Source: Ricinus communis
Lineage: Eukaryota; Streptophyta; Magnoliopsida; Malpighiales; Euphorbiaceae
Assembly: GCF_019578655.1 (NCBI RefSeq)
Contig: NC_063259.1
Coordinates: forward strand, 26,027,277-26,091,276
Direction: 5' to 3'
Length of the DNA stretch: 64,000 bases
A model generated the notes under the pieces. The model was not told the origin of the DNA and made no database searches. It saw only the letters and a list, made by a program, of their open reading frames with translations. This document shows positions 1 to 12,500 of the stretch, one piece after another. Numbering within the stretch: position 1 is the first letter of the stretch; each line of letters begins with the position of its first letter. The translations under genes and the position numbers were made by a program.

Positions 1-1634
1 TAGTTGGTGCTCTGATTATATCCATTATTTCACTGAAAGAGGGCATGCTGTTGTTTTGTTCTTAGATGGCAATTTGCTAGTCTTTTTGTCTGTCATCTTA
101 ATTTTCTTTACTGGAACTAATATAGAAAGAGAGAAATAATTTTTTGGATGTTAAGAATGGTGGTGATCTAAGAGATTATGACACATACTTATCCAATCAC
201 ATAGGACTTTTTTTCGTATCAGGTTTATATAAGTCCGGGATTTTGAAATGTATGCCTAGTATTTTTTGGTGGCATTTGGTAAAATTGAAAATTGAGTGCT
301 GAAATTTTTAACATTTTGTAGTATTAATACTGAAATTTTTTAAGTAATGAAACTAATCAATATGTTGGTAATTTTAATTACTAGAAATCATTAAAATCCT
401 TACCTCTGTAATATTATTTTTAAGATTTAACCGATTATTTAAACAGATAAAAAAATTTAGAAACAACAATTATACAATGAAAAATAATTTTTCCTATAAA
501 TATATCAATACAGAGCATAAACATCAATAATAACTAAGGGCATAAAAGTCAAATAATTTCTTTTAGTTTGTTAGTGATAATTTAACAATGTATTATGGGC
601 ACATAAGTCAAGCCAGTAAAAAATATTGAAAAACCAAAGTTCTAAATGGAAATTTTAAGTTAGCTGTTCTGATTTACCATTTGACTTAATTGGAACTTTT
701 ACATTGGGCCTGTATTACTTGCTGAAAAAGTCTAATTTTAAGTGATAAGTTGGGTTGTCAAACACTCATTTGTCCATTCTTTTCCTTTGTCCTGGAGTAA
801 ATAGTTCTTACGTAGAAGATCAATTTGAGATAAACTTCCTTGCATGCATTGTGGCGACTGCATGTTGAGTGTTGTTGCCAATCAAAAGTCAGAAGAAAAT
901 AGTTTGAGAAATGAAAAAGGTGGTACATGAATGGAAGATTACTTGCATATATTTACCTGCACATGATAAGTGAGAAACTGAGAATAGACATCCTCAATAT
1001 GTACAAGATTGCAGCAGATTAATTGTCAGTACTTTCAGTAGCAAGCTGAATTTGCAGACTCATATCAAGATATCTGGGGTAATACCTTGATTGATTGCTG
1101 ATTGGAGATGAAGTTGTCATTACTAACATCTGAGCTTTCATCTTTTAAGATCTAGATTATCTTTATGCCAGATTTTTGTCTGGTCCATTTCTTTTGTTTG
1201 AAATAGATTTTGGGCTTTAGTGCGTGCTGGTCTTTTCTTTCAATGTTATATGATTAGATGCTTCTGCCAACAGTTACTCGTGCAAACACAAATATTAATC
1301 ATTTATATATTCTTTGTATGCATAAACCAATATTCGGAAAGGATACAAGGACATCCTTTGGTGTTAGTTGGTGTAAACTGTTTAGGTTTCTTCTCGGAGT
1401 GCAAGACCATTATGGTTGACAAATTCTATAGCACTTGGAAAAAATATTACTTGTGCAATTGTTGTTAGTGCAATCTTTCCTGCCTGGCCATGAAAAAGAC
1501 GTACGTCCTTGTATGGCTGTTTCATGGTATTAGATGTAGAAGATTTCCAGTTCTATTGCTGCTGGCCTGATATTTGAAAATTTCTCAACTGCTTACTGCA
1601 CTTTCTCATCTGGCCTTGCCATCTACTGCTGCAG
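1..1634 (+). other. Probable intron of the DDR4-like gene; no exon supported
   Basis: This stretch precedes the first recognisable DDR4 exon, which begins after a ctgcag acceptor at 1634. It is AT-rich and full of stops in all frames. I could not find a segment encoding the DDT or WHIM parts expected further upstream in the protein. It is most simply read as one long intron, or intron plus unrecognised small exons, with the 5' exons lying left of the window. Confidence 0.5.
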
Positions 1635-3445
1635 GAGAAGCTTTTTGCAAGTAAAAATAGAACAGAGGCGTCATTAGGGAAGAAGTTAAAAAATGACATG
1701 CTTTCTGAGATTGAGAAGGTTCATAAGGTATTAATAACTACTCAGACTTGATATTGTTAGCTAAAAAAGGGAAAGTAGTTTCATTCTTGACTCAAGGGCT
1801 CTTTTCTTGATTGTATCTAATGTCAACTTACACTTTCCTGTAACAAAGTCATTTTATTTGCTTGTCCCTTGCATGCTCAGAGGAAAGAAAGGTTGCTGAA
1901 GAAACAACACAGACAAGCTCTACTTCTTGATAACTTCTTGAGTGTGGATGGGCTTGGACCAGGACGATCCCTCCGTGACAGAAAACCGGTTACTTATACA
2001 TTTGGTAAGATAAATAACAATTATTAAACACAGAAACAAAAGTCAGGTTTCAGATTCCCGACAGTGTTATGACTATTGCATGGCAAGGAAATATTTCTAC
2101 TGCAATAATACTAGTATACTGATGGATACTGAAAATCTGATCATAGATGTTGACTATTTTTGCAGATGATTATGACCGTTCAATCAATGAGGCTATTAAA
2201 ATAACCAAGTATGAATTACATTAAATATGTCCTATATATTAATTTGATATCTTCTGTACTATGTTTCTTTTTCTTTTTTTCTTTTTTCTCCTGGAAAGAA
2301 TTATGTTGTCCATTCTGAACAATCTCAGTGATAATACATATCAATTCATCCTCAATTCTCTTATATTTTGATAGGCGGAAACCACCATCCCCAGAGCCTA
2401 TTCACAGAAGAGAAGGTGTTTTCAAACCTGAAGCTTCAGAAAATGGTAAATGGAGTGGTCCTTCAGATGTCTCTCATGGCACTTTCAATTTGACTCCTCC
2501 CGATTCCCCTGGTTATGATGACATGGAGGAAGAGCATAAAACTGAACAATTGGACCGAAGGTAGGATAATTTTCAATCTTATGGGGCCTTTTGAATTGAA
2601 TCTTAAGTAGTCTATCAGTGGTGTGAAGCGGCTTTGCCCCTTTTCAGTTGCCCTGAACTTGCACATGAGCTCATCATTGTATAATTACTTGCAGTAATCG
2701 GCGAAGACAGAGGCCTCAACGGTATTCAGCAAAAGAGTTTGTCGAAGCAGTTTCAGATAATGAAGCAGACTTTGACAGTGACGATGATATAGTTGGAGAA
2801 GCTGTATATGATGAGGAGTACTTGAGGAAACGCAAACAGAGGAGGAAGTTCTCTAGCAGCTCTGAAGGGGATGAGGAGTATCGCTGGGATGATGAAAATG
2901 GTGAAGATGAGGAGGAAGAAGAGGAAGAAGAAGAAGATTCCTTGAGTATCAGTGAGGATAGTGATGAGCCCCAAAAATTTAAGAAATTGCCAGGTCGTAC
3001 ACGGAGGGAAACTAAATTAAGGTCTGTTCATGAGCTCCAATCGGGTTTGAGACGCAGTAAAAGGGCCACACGGAACCGTATCAATTACCGGCAATATGAG
3101 CTGTCAGAATCCGAAGGAGAGTCTATGAAACCTGCAAAGTCTAACGCATCAGATGAGAATACAGATGCTAGTGAGAACGCAGAGTATTCAGCTGGAAGTC
3201 AAGATTCTGATGACAACGATGATGAAGAACAAGATATGAAAGTTGATCGGCCTGTTGAAGATTACAATGGGGCTACAGAGAAAGTGCAAAGTCAGCCACC
3301 GGAGAAGTCAAATAGCCCTGGCCAAGATGAAGTTGAAGGTGTAAGGAAAAGGCGCTTCCTTGATCTAAATGAACTAGCTCCCGGATCTAGTTTTGATGAT
3401 GGTCCAAACACAGTATTGAAAGATGAAGACAGAGACGATTTTTAA
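1635..3445 (+). CDS. DDR4: DDT-domain chromatin protein DDR4-like, C-terminal part (5' partial)
   Basis: Five exons join in frame: 1635-1727, 1881-2004, 2166-2208, 2375-2560 and 2695-3445 (TAA). They encode about 400 C-terminal residues. The first exons carry a lysine-rich helical segment, then the conserved stretch LSVDGLGPGRSLRDRKPVTY. The last exon is strongly acidic (a run of Asp/Glu at about 2900-2945), has basic patches (KRKQRRK, RRSKRATRNR) and ends in RKRRFLDLNELAPGS plus an acidic tail. This order matches plant DDR4-type partners of ISWI remodellers, nuclear proteins that help set nucleosome spacing. The DDT and WHIM motifs themselves must lie left of the window, so the identification rests on the C-terminal half. 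The next gene is convergent, with about 800 bp between the stop codons. Exon calls are secure by frame; the family name is recalled from memory. Confidence 0.8.
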
Positions 3446-4242
3446 AACGAGGTTTCTCGTTTTCTGTCAGGGAAAGCTCAATGTACGATAGTAACAAGAG
3501 AAAAAAAAGTTATAAATTTTGTGATAAGCCTGTGGAGGAAATTACGGTCAGAGTTCTTCCATGGCATAAGTTAAGCAACTGCCTGATGCAATTCATTCGA
3601 AATTTGCAACAGGCAGCAACTTGATGCCGAGAGTCATGTAGAGTAGGTAGTCATTTTTTAGTATGTCTACATTCATAGAAAACCTACAACGGGTGAATGA
3701 GAATTCGTTCGGAGTTCTTTATCTTATCCAATTAATGTACAATAACCATAACTGATATTGTAACTGAAAGATTTGGCTTTTAGATCTTCGAGCCTTGTAT
3801 TTTGGTAGTTCACGACAAAGATATCCCTCTTCACCATTTGGGTTGGTTCTCTGTTTCTGTTGATAAAATTATTAGGCGAGAATCTTTTTCTGTAATGGAT
3901 TATCCTCCCACAAACGGTAACTGATGTTTCATTTATCAGTTCAGCATTCTTCTGACATTGTAATTTCCACCATCTTGGTATTGTAATGCTCACTTTTTCA
4001 TGCAACCTGTGCATTCTTGTTGTGCTGATGATCAATGGATGAGTTCGAATGTGCTGTTCTATTTTCTAATTTCTAAAAATGCTGGAATAGCCTTTAAATT
4101 ATGAGCTCTAAAAACGACTTGCAGCAGCCGCAACCAACAAACGTATTTTTGAAACTTCTACATATTAATAATCACTTTAATCTTGTAGGAAAAATCATGT
4201 TGGCAGAATATCTAATACAAGAATCTAGTGGAAGTGCTTTGT
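3446..4242. other. 3' intergenic space between convergent DDR4 and AAA-ATPase genes
   Basis: It contains the 3' UTRs of both flanking genes. No coding similarity was seen; a 103-codon antisense open frame at 3724-4035 has no recognisable motif. Confidence 0.6.
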
Positions 4243-5781
4243 TCAAAAAGGTTTTTCTGCTTCTCCATTTTCTCGCTGCCGAACACCACCTAACTTGACA
4301 GGGTATTCTGCCTCTTCCTTTTCTGCTTCTCTTCTAGTCTCAGCTTTCTCAATAGCTGCTTCTTCCTGCTCCGTTTTCAGAGCTTCTGCTTCTTTAACTT
4401 CCTCGAGCGCTTGAATCAAATTTGAAAGGCACTTCTCTGCGTTATCTAATGGGGACTTTGGCATAAGGTTCTCTGCAACATCAGCAGGTGTGATCTTAGT
4501 CTCCTTCATTAGCCCTTGAATTATGTTGAACATGGGGTGCTTTTCGAGCTGCAAGTAATTCCTTGCAAGAACCTTGAATGCCTCAAAACTGCAATAGGAA
4601 AGCTCAATGTGCTTATCCATCCTACCCCTTCTTATCAGAGCAGGATCAAGCTTCTCCACGTAATTTGTGGTAAAGACAATTAGTCTTTCACCCCCACAAG
4701 CTGACCATAACCCATCAATGAAATTCAACAGCCCTGAAAGTGTTACCTTGCTGCTCGCCTCCTCTTTAAGTTCTTTCCGAGGAAGTTCCTTCTCCAGCTT
4801 ATCTTTCTCATCATCCAAGCATTTCTCTGATTTCTTCTTTCTCTGACCTGTAAGATCAAGTGAACAATCTATATCCTCAATTACTATGATCGATTTACTA
4901 GTCGTTTCGATCAAAAGCTTTCTTAACTCGGTATTATCCTTCACTGCAGTAAGCTCCAAATCATAAACATCGTAATTCAACAAGTTAGCCATTGCAGCGA
5001 TCATGGTAGACTTTCCAGTTCCTGGTGGACCATATAGAAGGTACCCTCTTTTCCATGCTTTTCCGATTCTTGCATAGAAATCTTTGCTCTTACTAAAAGT
5101 AAGAAGATCTTCAATAATCTCCTGCTTCTTCTCTGGCTCCAAGGCCATTGTTTCAAAAGTAGCAGGATGCTCAAAGACTATATGGCTCCACATAGTCTGC
5201 TTATAGCTTGGCCACTTGTAACCAGGACTGTTAGTGTAAAGCTTCCTCTGTCTGTTCCTGACCCTAATCTCCTTCCCTTCTCTCACCACATGCTGCAAGT
5301 AAGCCTCGGTTATCAACTCCCTATCTTTCTTGTGAAAGGTGAGCTTGTAGTACCTCCTTTCTTGCTGAGGGTACATGGATTGAGTTGGTGAGACCACCTT
5401 GCTTGACACCCACCAAACTTTAACACCTCGAAATTCATCGGTGACCCTCTCATATTCATCCATGCTGAGTACTAAGTTACTGCTATCTTTGCCCATCTCA
5501 GCTTTGAGTCTTTTAGCAGACTTTGATGAGTTGAGACTGAGGTAAGCCTCAACAGCAGCATAAGCTTCACTTCTCTTGAGACGATCGCCTGTGTACTCAT
5601 GGATGGATATCTTAATGTAAGGATAGAAGAAAGTCATGATTCCTTGAGTATATTTTTCAAAGTAACGACGAACCTCATATGGGCAGTATTGGCGAAAGAT
5701 AGCCCAAATAAACATGAAACTTGCAATCGTTGAGCCCATTGTTGCCCACATCTCAGTCATTGTTTGTGGTGCTAATATCAT
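4243..5781 (-). CDS. BCS1-type AAA-ATPase (AAA-ATPase ASD-like), single exon
   Basis: One uninterrupted frame of 512 residues from the Met at 5781. The frame stays open upstream to a Met at 5853, but the start at 5781 places the typical N-terminal membrane helix (WATMGSTIASFMFIWAIF) about 10 residues from the start, as in relatives. The plant AAA-associated N domain follows (to about residue 220). The AAA core has Walker A GPPGTGKST (residues 251-259), Walker B SIIVIEDIDCS (about 295-305) and the RRGRMDKHIELSY arginine-finger/sensor region (about 384-396). The tail is rich in Glu, Ala and Lys. Relatives are membrane-anchored ATPases of mitochondria or ER, often stress- or pathogen-induced, and are commonly intronless. 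The substrate is not known from sequence. It is convergent with DDR4. Family is sure; subcellular site is inferred. Confidence 0.9.
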   Translation of the reverse strand: MILAPQTMTEMWATMGSTIASFMFIWAIFRQYCPYEVRRYFEKYTQGIMTFFYPYIKISIHEYTGDRLKRSEAYAAVEAYLSLNSSKSAKRLKAEMGKDSSNLVLSMDEYERVTDEFRGVKVWWVSSKVVSPTQSMYPQQERRYYKLTFHKKDRELITEAYLQHVVREGKEIRVRNRQRKLYTNSPGYKWPSYKQTMWSHIVFEHPATFETMALEPEKKQEIIEDLLTFSKSKDFYARIGKAWKRGYLLYGPPGTGKSTMIAAMANLLNYDVYDLELTAVKDNTELRKLLIETTSKSIIVIEDIDCSLDLTGQRKKKSEKCLDDEKDKLEKELPRKELKEEASSKVTLSGLLNFIDGLWSACGGERLIVFTTNYVEKLDPALIRRGRMDKHIELSYCSFEAFKVLARNYLQLEKHPMFNIIQGLMKETKITPADVAENLMPKSPLDNAEKCLSNLIQALEEVKEAEALKTEQEEAAIEKAETRREAEKEEAEYPVKLGGVRQRENGEAEKPF

Positions 5782-6339
5782 CCTGATCAGTTTCTTTTGG
5801 CTTTCTGGGGTGTAGGCTAAAAACGCAAAATGCAATGAGAGTATGATGAGCAATTTCTTGGGTTCCTGATATGCTCTTCTTATTTTCCTATAGGCTAATG
5901 CAAGGATCTTGATGGGTTTACACTCTGCATTACATGATATAAGAAAAAAGAAAAAGTGAGAGGAAGAAGAGAAAGACAGTAGATGAAGTATAAGTAAGAA
6001 AAATAACTAGTATTTGGCAGAGACAAATGTATTTAACAATTCTTTCTCAAGGATGCATATCAATGGATACTTTATAGTGTCATTTTCTGAGTGATTAGTG
6101 GGATTATTTGGATAGTGGTCCTTAAAAGGTAACAAATACAGGCAAAGCAAGAGTCAAAGAACTGACTAAGCCTACAGTAATGCACAAAGAAAAAAAAAAA
6201 ACCTGACTCTGAAACAGAGGCATCATCATTACTTATTGGTTCCTGACTGTATAGTCCAACAGGCCATAATAGCCATAACAGTACTCTCTCCCTCCAAATA
6301 CTACTAACCAATGACCATTAAAATATATACATTATTGGA

Positions 6340-6392
6340 CACGTGTCTTGCAGACAAGGTAGAAAAATCAAGTTAGTGGGTCATATAAAAAG
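6340..6392 (+). promoter_or_regulatory. G-box (CACGTG) followed by a TATA-like box, no downstream ORF
   Basis: CACGTG lies at 6340-6345 inside ACACGTGTC, a G-box/ABRE-type core. TATAAAAA lies at 6385-6392 in plus orientation, about 40 bp further on. The spacing is that of a plant core promoter, but no plus-strand coding region follows. It could drive a non-coding transcript, or the G-box (palindromic) could serve the minus-strand AAA-ATPase about 560 bp away. Confidence 0.35.
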
Positions 6393-7908
6393 GAGGTCCA
6401 TAGCTTGTGAGAATCTTGGGGGAGATGTGGTGGTGGTGTTGAATTTTCAAAGAAAGTGGATAAATTTTGGATAAAACTGATACGGGGTCCTTCCCTATCC
6501 CCTTCCCGTCTATGCTTCTTTATTTAGTACTAGGAAATCCATTCAGTAATGTGCACAAAGAGGTTGTTTATTTACTCTTTGATAGATGCACTCTCAATAC
6601 TTGTTATCTTTGTCCTTTGATATATTTTAACCCAATAAAGCATATGCTCTTCACAATTTCTAAGAACATAATTTCAATGATATAATATTTTTGTTAGATG
6701 AATTGAAGTAAAATCTTATTCTCCACATCTTGCAATGGGTAGGGAAACAATTGATTTTGTATTGTATTAGACCTCTTAACATGTACTAGTCATATTTTCT
6801 TTTTATTTTATATTTAGTCAATTTTTTATATGTAATCTGTCAATTCTTAATAATCGTAACTTAATTAAGAATTGAAAAAATAAATTAAGAAAATTCTAAT
6901 TATTTTGTTGATATATGATTAATTCTCACATTTACACTAGATAAATTTTTATTTTTATTAAAATAATTACTACCCTCATTATACAGTCCATGTTTAGTTC
7001 AGCTTATAAAAATGTATGATTAATTCTTAATATCTTCCATCACTTGTCAATATACACCAAATAATTGACTTTATAAGTTAATGCATGATAGCTAAATTTA
7101 TATATAGAGCTAGCATTGATGGGGAGAGTCATAAGGGCATCTCATGTCATAACCCAAATGAGATTTGATAATAGCTTTCTTACTCTCATTCTTCATCGCC
7201 ATTGCAATGGCAACAGCTCAATGAATCTTGGGAACACCATATTGTCCTTTCAGGAGGACTAAGGGTTGAAAAGAAGTTTTGATTTAGATACTTAATAATT
7301 AAATTTTATGTACAGAATGAATGATTTGCATATAATTCATTAGGCCAGTTGTTGTTTCATTGACAAAGGAATAGATTCTCATGCCCCCACCTATCCGATA
7401 CTGACAAGTGTGCTACAATGGAAAGCTGTTATGCCACTATCCCCACAGCACACAAGATTTTAGGATTCATAAATAATTTCTAAAAGTATCGTTTTAGCTT
7501 CCAAATTATTACCAGAAGAAGATATTATAAGTTTTTTAGAATTATTATATATTCCAAGAGACCTAACTGCGTATCATTATTGAATCCATAAATTGTGTGT
7601 GTGCATGTTGTAGTTGTATATTTTGAACCACAAAATCCAACCTATTTCGTGATGCAGTGAATGAGTCCGGACAGAACACTTCATAGTTAACAGCAAGAAT
7701 GCATAAACGAATCAAAATGACATATTTTGGTGAGATTCACGATTTATGAAAGGACCGAAAGAGGGACCAAACTTATCACAATAATAAGTGGCAGTGACAA
7801 AGGGACAGAAGAAAAACAATGCAGGTGGTAACCCTACAACACAAGGCATATATATATATGATTAGGTAAACGCCAGAAAAGCTTGCGTAGTACTAGAGGG
7901 TAAAGAGA

Positions 7909-7924
7909 GGGGGGGGGGGGGGGG
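7909..7924. repeat. G16 homopolymer
   Basis: Sixteen consecutive G bases, exceptional in this AT-rich window, followed 50 bp later by an AGG-repeat. Length is likely to vary between individuals or assemblies. Confidence 0.9.
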
Positions 7925-7972
7925 AGCTAGGGTTTTGCACCAAATGGTGGGTTGTGGTGGCAGACAGAGCTA

Positions 7973-7990
7973 AGGAGGAGGAGGAGGAGA
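7973..7990. repeat. AGG trinucleotide microsatellite
   Basis: About six AGG units in a purine-rich stretch; not within a supported coding region. Confidence 0.8.
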
Positions 7991-9530
7991 TGGAGAAGAA
8001 GTAAGGGGTCAGCATCAAGAAATACGTGGCCACTGCAAATATTGAAGTAGGAAAGGTGATCTGACTTGGTCACTTTCATTAGTTAAATGAAGACAAAGAG
8101 TCGAGTCGTATCACTCACGTGGCGAAGTTTTTATGGGTTTTTTTTATAAAAAAAAAAAAGATAATTATAAAGCTTTAATATGCTCAAGTACATTCCAATT
8201 ATTTCTCTTTTGGAAGGTTGCTTGTCACTTTCCAAAATGTATCATCCATTCGTCCATGCTTACCTTTTCCATTTCTTTGTTGTTTTCTTTTTCTCTATGT
8301 TCAACAATTTATCCATTTCTACAATGGAAAGCACCTTCCGAATCTGACGTTTCAAATCTTCTTCTTCATTTTCTTGATAATGGTACCTACCCAAGTCCGG
8401 TCTGGTTGCTTTCTCAACTCATAACCAAGCAAGACAGAGTGACCTTTCAAACTTCCATTTTCTTCTTGGGAATGTCGAATAGGATGTGTTTTGGATTTTA
8501 TGATATATCTGATAAATGTCTTGGAGACACGTTATCCAATTAAATAGATTCATTTCAACCAAGGAAATTCATCCTTCAAAATGCATAAATTTGATCAGTA
8601 ATGGAACACATCAGTGCAAAAGCACTGGCAGAGCTTTTAGTATGAGCAGTAGCCAAATTCACATGCCAAAAATATGTTACGTCTTGCAAATAAAATTAAC
8701 CTAATAATGACCCTACCACTGAATTGAATTCCTGCCTGGCTTCCCACAAAAAGAGGCAATAAATATTATAAAATAAACAGGTAGTGGGATTTGCAAAGCC
8801 ACTTTTGGTTGAATTTAACATTTATTGGTTTTGTATCCATACATAGGCATACAAAATTCGGCCATTCCTTTGAAAGCGCACACAGACATTTTGTTGCATC
8901 TTATCTTTATTTAAAAATGTATGTACACACAGACACTAAACTCAAAACGTCCTCGTCAAAAGGAGATGCTCTTAGTTAAACATGATAGATAATTTATAGT
9001 TGCAATTTAAATAATACTAATTAACCCACATAAGACCTCACTTGCATCTTGCCTAGTCCTTGGGTGGAAAAAGCATCATGGCACCTAGCAACATTTTACA
9101 GAACATGAACATAAAAATGCATTTGAACAAAGCTTAACATGAAAGAAATATATAAGTTCAAGAGCATAGCATACAACTTCAGTACATAAATTTTTGTTTG
9201 AACTCTTGACTCCGGCGAGCCACGAACCTCTAAAGGTGTCAAAAATATTTTATGAACAAGAAAGCAAAAGAACATGAACATATGAATCTAACTAAGCTAT
9301 TTTTAAAGAATAATGCTTGCTGTTATCCTGTAAGATTAAAAATAACAGAAAGTCTATTCTATGTACAGAATGAAAAGAGGTACATAACTATACCTTCTTA
9401 AAACTTTCACGTCTGATGAAAGCCAACATCAAAAACAATCCTGTAACAAAAGTATAATATTCCCACAGCTAAGCATCTATCTGTGCACGCAAATTCTTGT
9501 TATCTAGCAGGTCTAATTCCGCGATAAAAG

Positions 9531-12500
9531 AGTTCTGTTATTCTTCCTTGGGAAACCAGCTCGGTTGGTGCCTTCAGCAACTTGAGTTGCAATAGAAATA
9601 TATGCAGAAATAGAGCCTTATTATTTTCTATAAAAAGATGACTATCAGGACTAGAAGCTTCTCACCTTTGAGAGGTTTCTTATCATCTCTTAGTTGAGTT
9701 ATAATGTAAATAACAGCTGCTGCCACTGATATTGGGCTCCTCCTGCCGGAGAAAGAGAGAATTAATTTTTCAAAATTGAAACCAAATATCCAATAACATT
9801 ATTGATCCTTGAAAATGCATTGTAAAATATGATTCACATATAGTTAATTCCCAATATTTTAAAAAATTAGTTTTTCATAAGCGTGCTTCGCACTTGAACT
9901 CGTTCATCATATAAACTCATTAGAAATATCTCATAGTATATGTGTGTAATATTGACAAATATATTAATAATTAGTGTGAAATCATAGTAATAGAAAATTA
10001 CTATAAAGAGAAAGTAATTGTTATTATCACTGTGTAGGAATTATTACAATTACTATGTATTTTATTTGTAAGGAGAGCATCTTAATAGGTTCGTATTTGC
10101 AGTACATTTATGACTCTTTTCCTTTTTCTTCTTTTTATGACTTTTCTCTTCTGTTTTCTTTGTTGTTGTTTTATTTCTCTCAGATAACTTAGGATTATAA
10201 CTTTTTAGTAGCATATTAATTTTATAAAATTGCCGAGGTTTTCTTTATTTATATTTTAATTTAATTTAATTAATCTAATATTCAATTAATTATATTAACC
10301 CGATCTTAGTAACTAATTGTTCAAAGTTTAGTATAGCCTTTTAAGTAAATTTGCCTGCTCCACTCCCCAATCCATACTCTTATATATTATAGATATCTAG
10401 GACTCCAACAATGACCACTATTTTTTAGATATTCCCTTATCCACTTCATTAAGGTAAAGCAGTAATCAGAGGATGCTTCAATAACTCATGATCCAAATAA
10501 ATGAAAAGATTTATTCAGACAATGAAGAAAGTGACAATGATGAAAGAACTGCAATCTTTATATTATAAGAGGAAAAGAAACTGAGAAAGAGAACCAAGCA
10601 GTCTAGTGCGGGACCTTGTGATCAAGAAAACTACTTAAGAGAAAAGAAAAGTACAAATATGACCCATAGGAAATGCTTTTACTACCATTAGCAAAGTTTT
10701 ACACATGTAATGATCCTTTGATACATACATCAACAATCATGCGACCTCTTATTATACTTGAGCACGAACAAGTCAAGACATGTGGTGCCAAGCAAAAGAA
10801 AATGGCAGCGCACTTACTAAGTTTGCTTAGCAGAACTATTGTGCACATCATCAATGAACCAAGCCATGTGAAGGCCTGCTAGCAAGGTCTTCATATTAAC
10901 TTAAGCTCTAATTTAAGTTTCTTATTTTCTTCTAGAGACAACAGTACAAAACTTAAATGAAAAGGAAACAAAATTAGACTTCAACTGCTACAAGCAAGCT
11001 AGATCTAACCTTATATCAAACTCTTCAGATTTCTGGACAGCCTTAACTGCTTAATTGGTCAATCCAAGGTTGGAACAAACTCGTCTCTACAAGAAAAATT
11101 GAAGATTTTCATTTAATAGAGTATAAGAACAAGCAAGTGGTACGAAAATGAAGATAAAGAAGAAAACTCACTAGATAGTCTGCAGCATGAATGGTTCCTG
11201 CTTCCACATGTCCCATCTCCACCTCTAGATGTTTCAAAATAAACACTTCAGCTCGACCAATTTCTTTCTTTGTGGCTCCATTAACAACAGAGCAAATTTC
11301 TAGAAACATGCAGAAAAAAGAAGGAATTACCATACAAGACAATGATAATCTAAGTAATTGCTAAGAAAGGGGGGTTAAAATCGTTGCATACCTTTTGGAG
11401 TCCTTGGCTTGTTCTCTTGTCGACAAGCAATATAGAGACAAGCAGCTGTAATTGCATCTTGATTTCGCCCTTCTAAAGGTTTTTTCTGATCTTCCATCTT
11501 CTTATATATTTCATTAGCTTGATCCTTGGGATTAAGAAGATGTTAGAAACCTACTGATAGATGAGCACTCTTAATCAAAGCATAAACACACTACAGTAGA
11601 TCAAGACTGCTAGATCTGGTTATACATCAATCACCAAGAATTCTAGGAACACACAAGATATAATGAAATGGATAGAAGAACATTTAAGCAATCATCTTGT
11701 AATGCACCAACAGTGAACATAAGGAGAAATGCTGCCAACTTCAAGAAAAAAGATTGCTTCTGTCTTACTTTACAGGTCAATTGACAGGTCCTGAATCCCC
11801 ACATCTATAGCAGCAGCACTATGCCCAATGCTAGTTCTATTCCGGATATTATAACAAAACCAAGCCTAATAGCTATGCAGATTAGGTATGATGCATGTGT
11901 CACATTCAATGGGATGTAAGATGCAATAAACTAGAATGCTTTGGAGAAGTGTTTCATTCTCACAATAAAAGGAGTTAGCAACATATCATCCACTGTTTGC
12001 TACTTCAAGTGCCACTATCATTGTCTAATGGTCATATTTTCTATGTAATATGAAGTAGTCAACTCAAAAATGGATCTAGGCCTAATACAATATCTAGTTT
12101 GTTGTCACGGTCACACCTCATTACCAAAGGATCCCTAAAAGCCAACTCTTTCCACCTCAATCATGTTGGTCAATGCACATAACAGATTTGGTCCATATAA
12201 TTTAGACAAATTTTTTGCCCTCTTCCAACAGAAAATGGCATCACTCCATTTCTCTCCCTTCCTATATCTTTATCATAAAACAGATTATTGTTCAAAATAC
12301 AGCTCATGAAACACACCTGTTCTAATCTCTGCTTAAAAATAATACATTCAGTCTGTACCAGCTTTCCCCTTTCGTTAGCAAGAAATTGTTTTCTGAACTG
12401 AGTAACACATATAAATTCTATATTTATGTGCAATTGTTAATAAGAATGAAAATTTACAAGAGACGGAGAAAAAAAAAAGCCAATAACCAGATAATTATAA

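Larger units (their letters stand above)
5782..9530. other. Intergenic region with promoter-like motifs and simple repeats, no supported gene
   Basis: About 3.7 kb without a convincing coding region. It holds the upstream region of the AAA-ATPase, an isolated G-box/TATA module at 6340-6392, a 16-base G run at 7909-7924 and an AGG microsatellite at 7973-7990. Open frames of 60-136 codons (for example 8133-8543) show no domain and no codon-use signal. Confidence 0.6.

Noticed and set aside
3724..4035. 103-codon minus-strand open frame
   Set aside because: Lies in the DDR4/AAA-ATPase 3' region, no recognisable motif.
6480..6745. Possible microRNA arms (TTCCCTATCCC region and GGGTAGGGAAA region) recalling miR482
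   Set aside because: Pairing is limited to about 11 bases with poor extension on either side and a 240-base loop; the sequence does not match a known mature miRNA well enough.
8133..8543. Open frame of 136 codons on the plus strand
   Set aside because: Translation is rich in Phe, Ser and Leu from T-rich DNA, with no domain or splice partner; it looks like chance.
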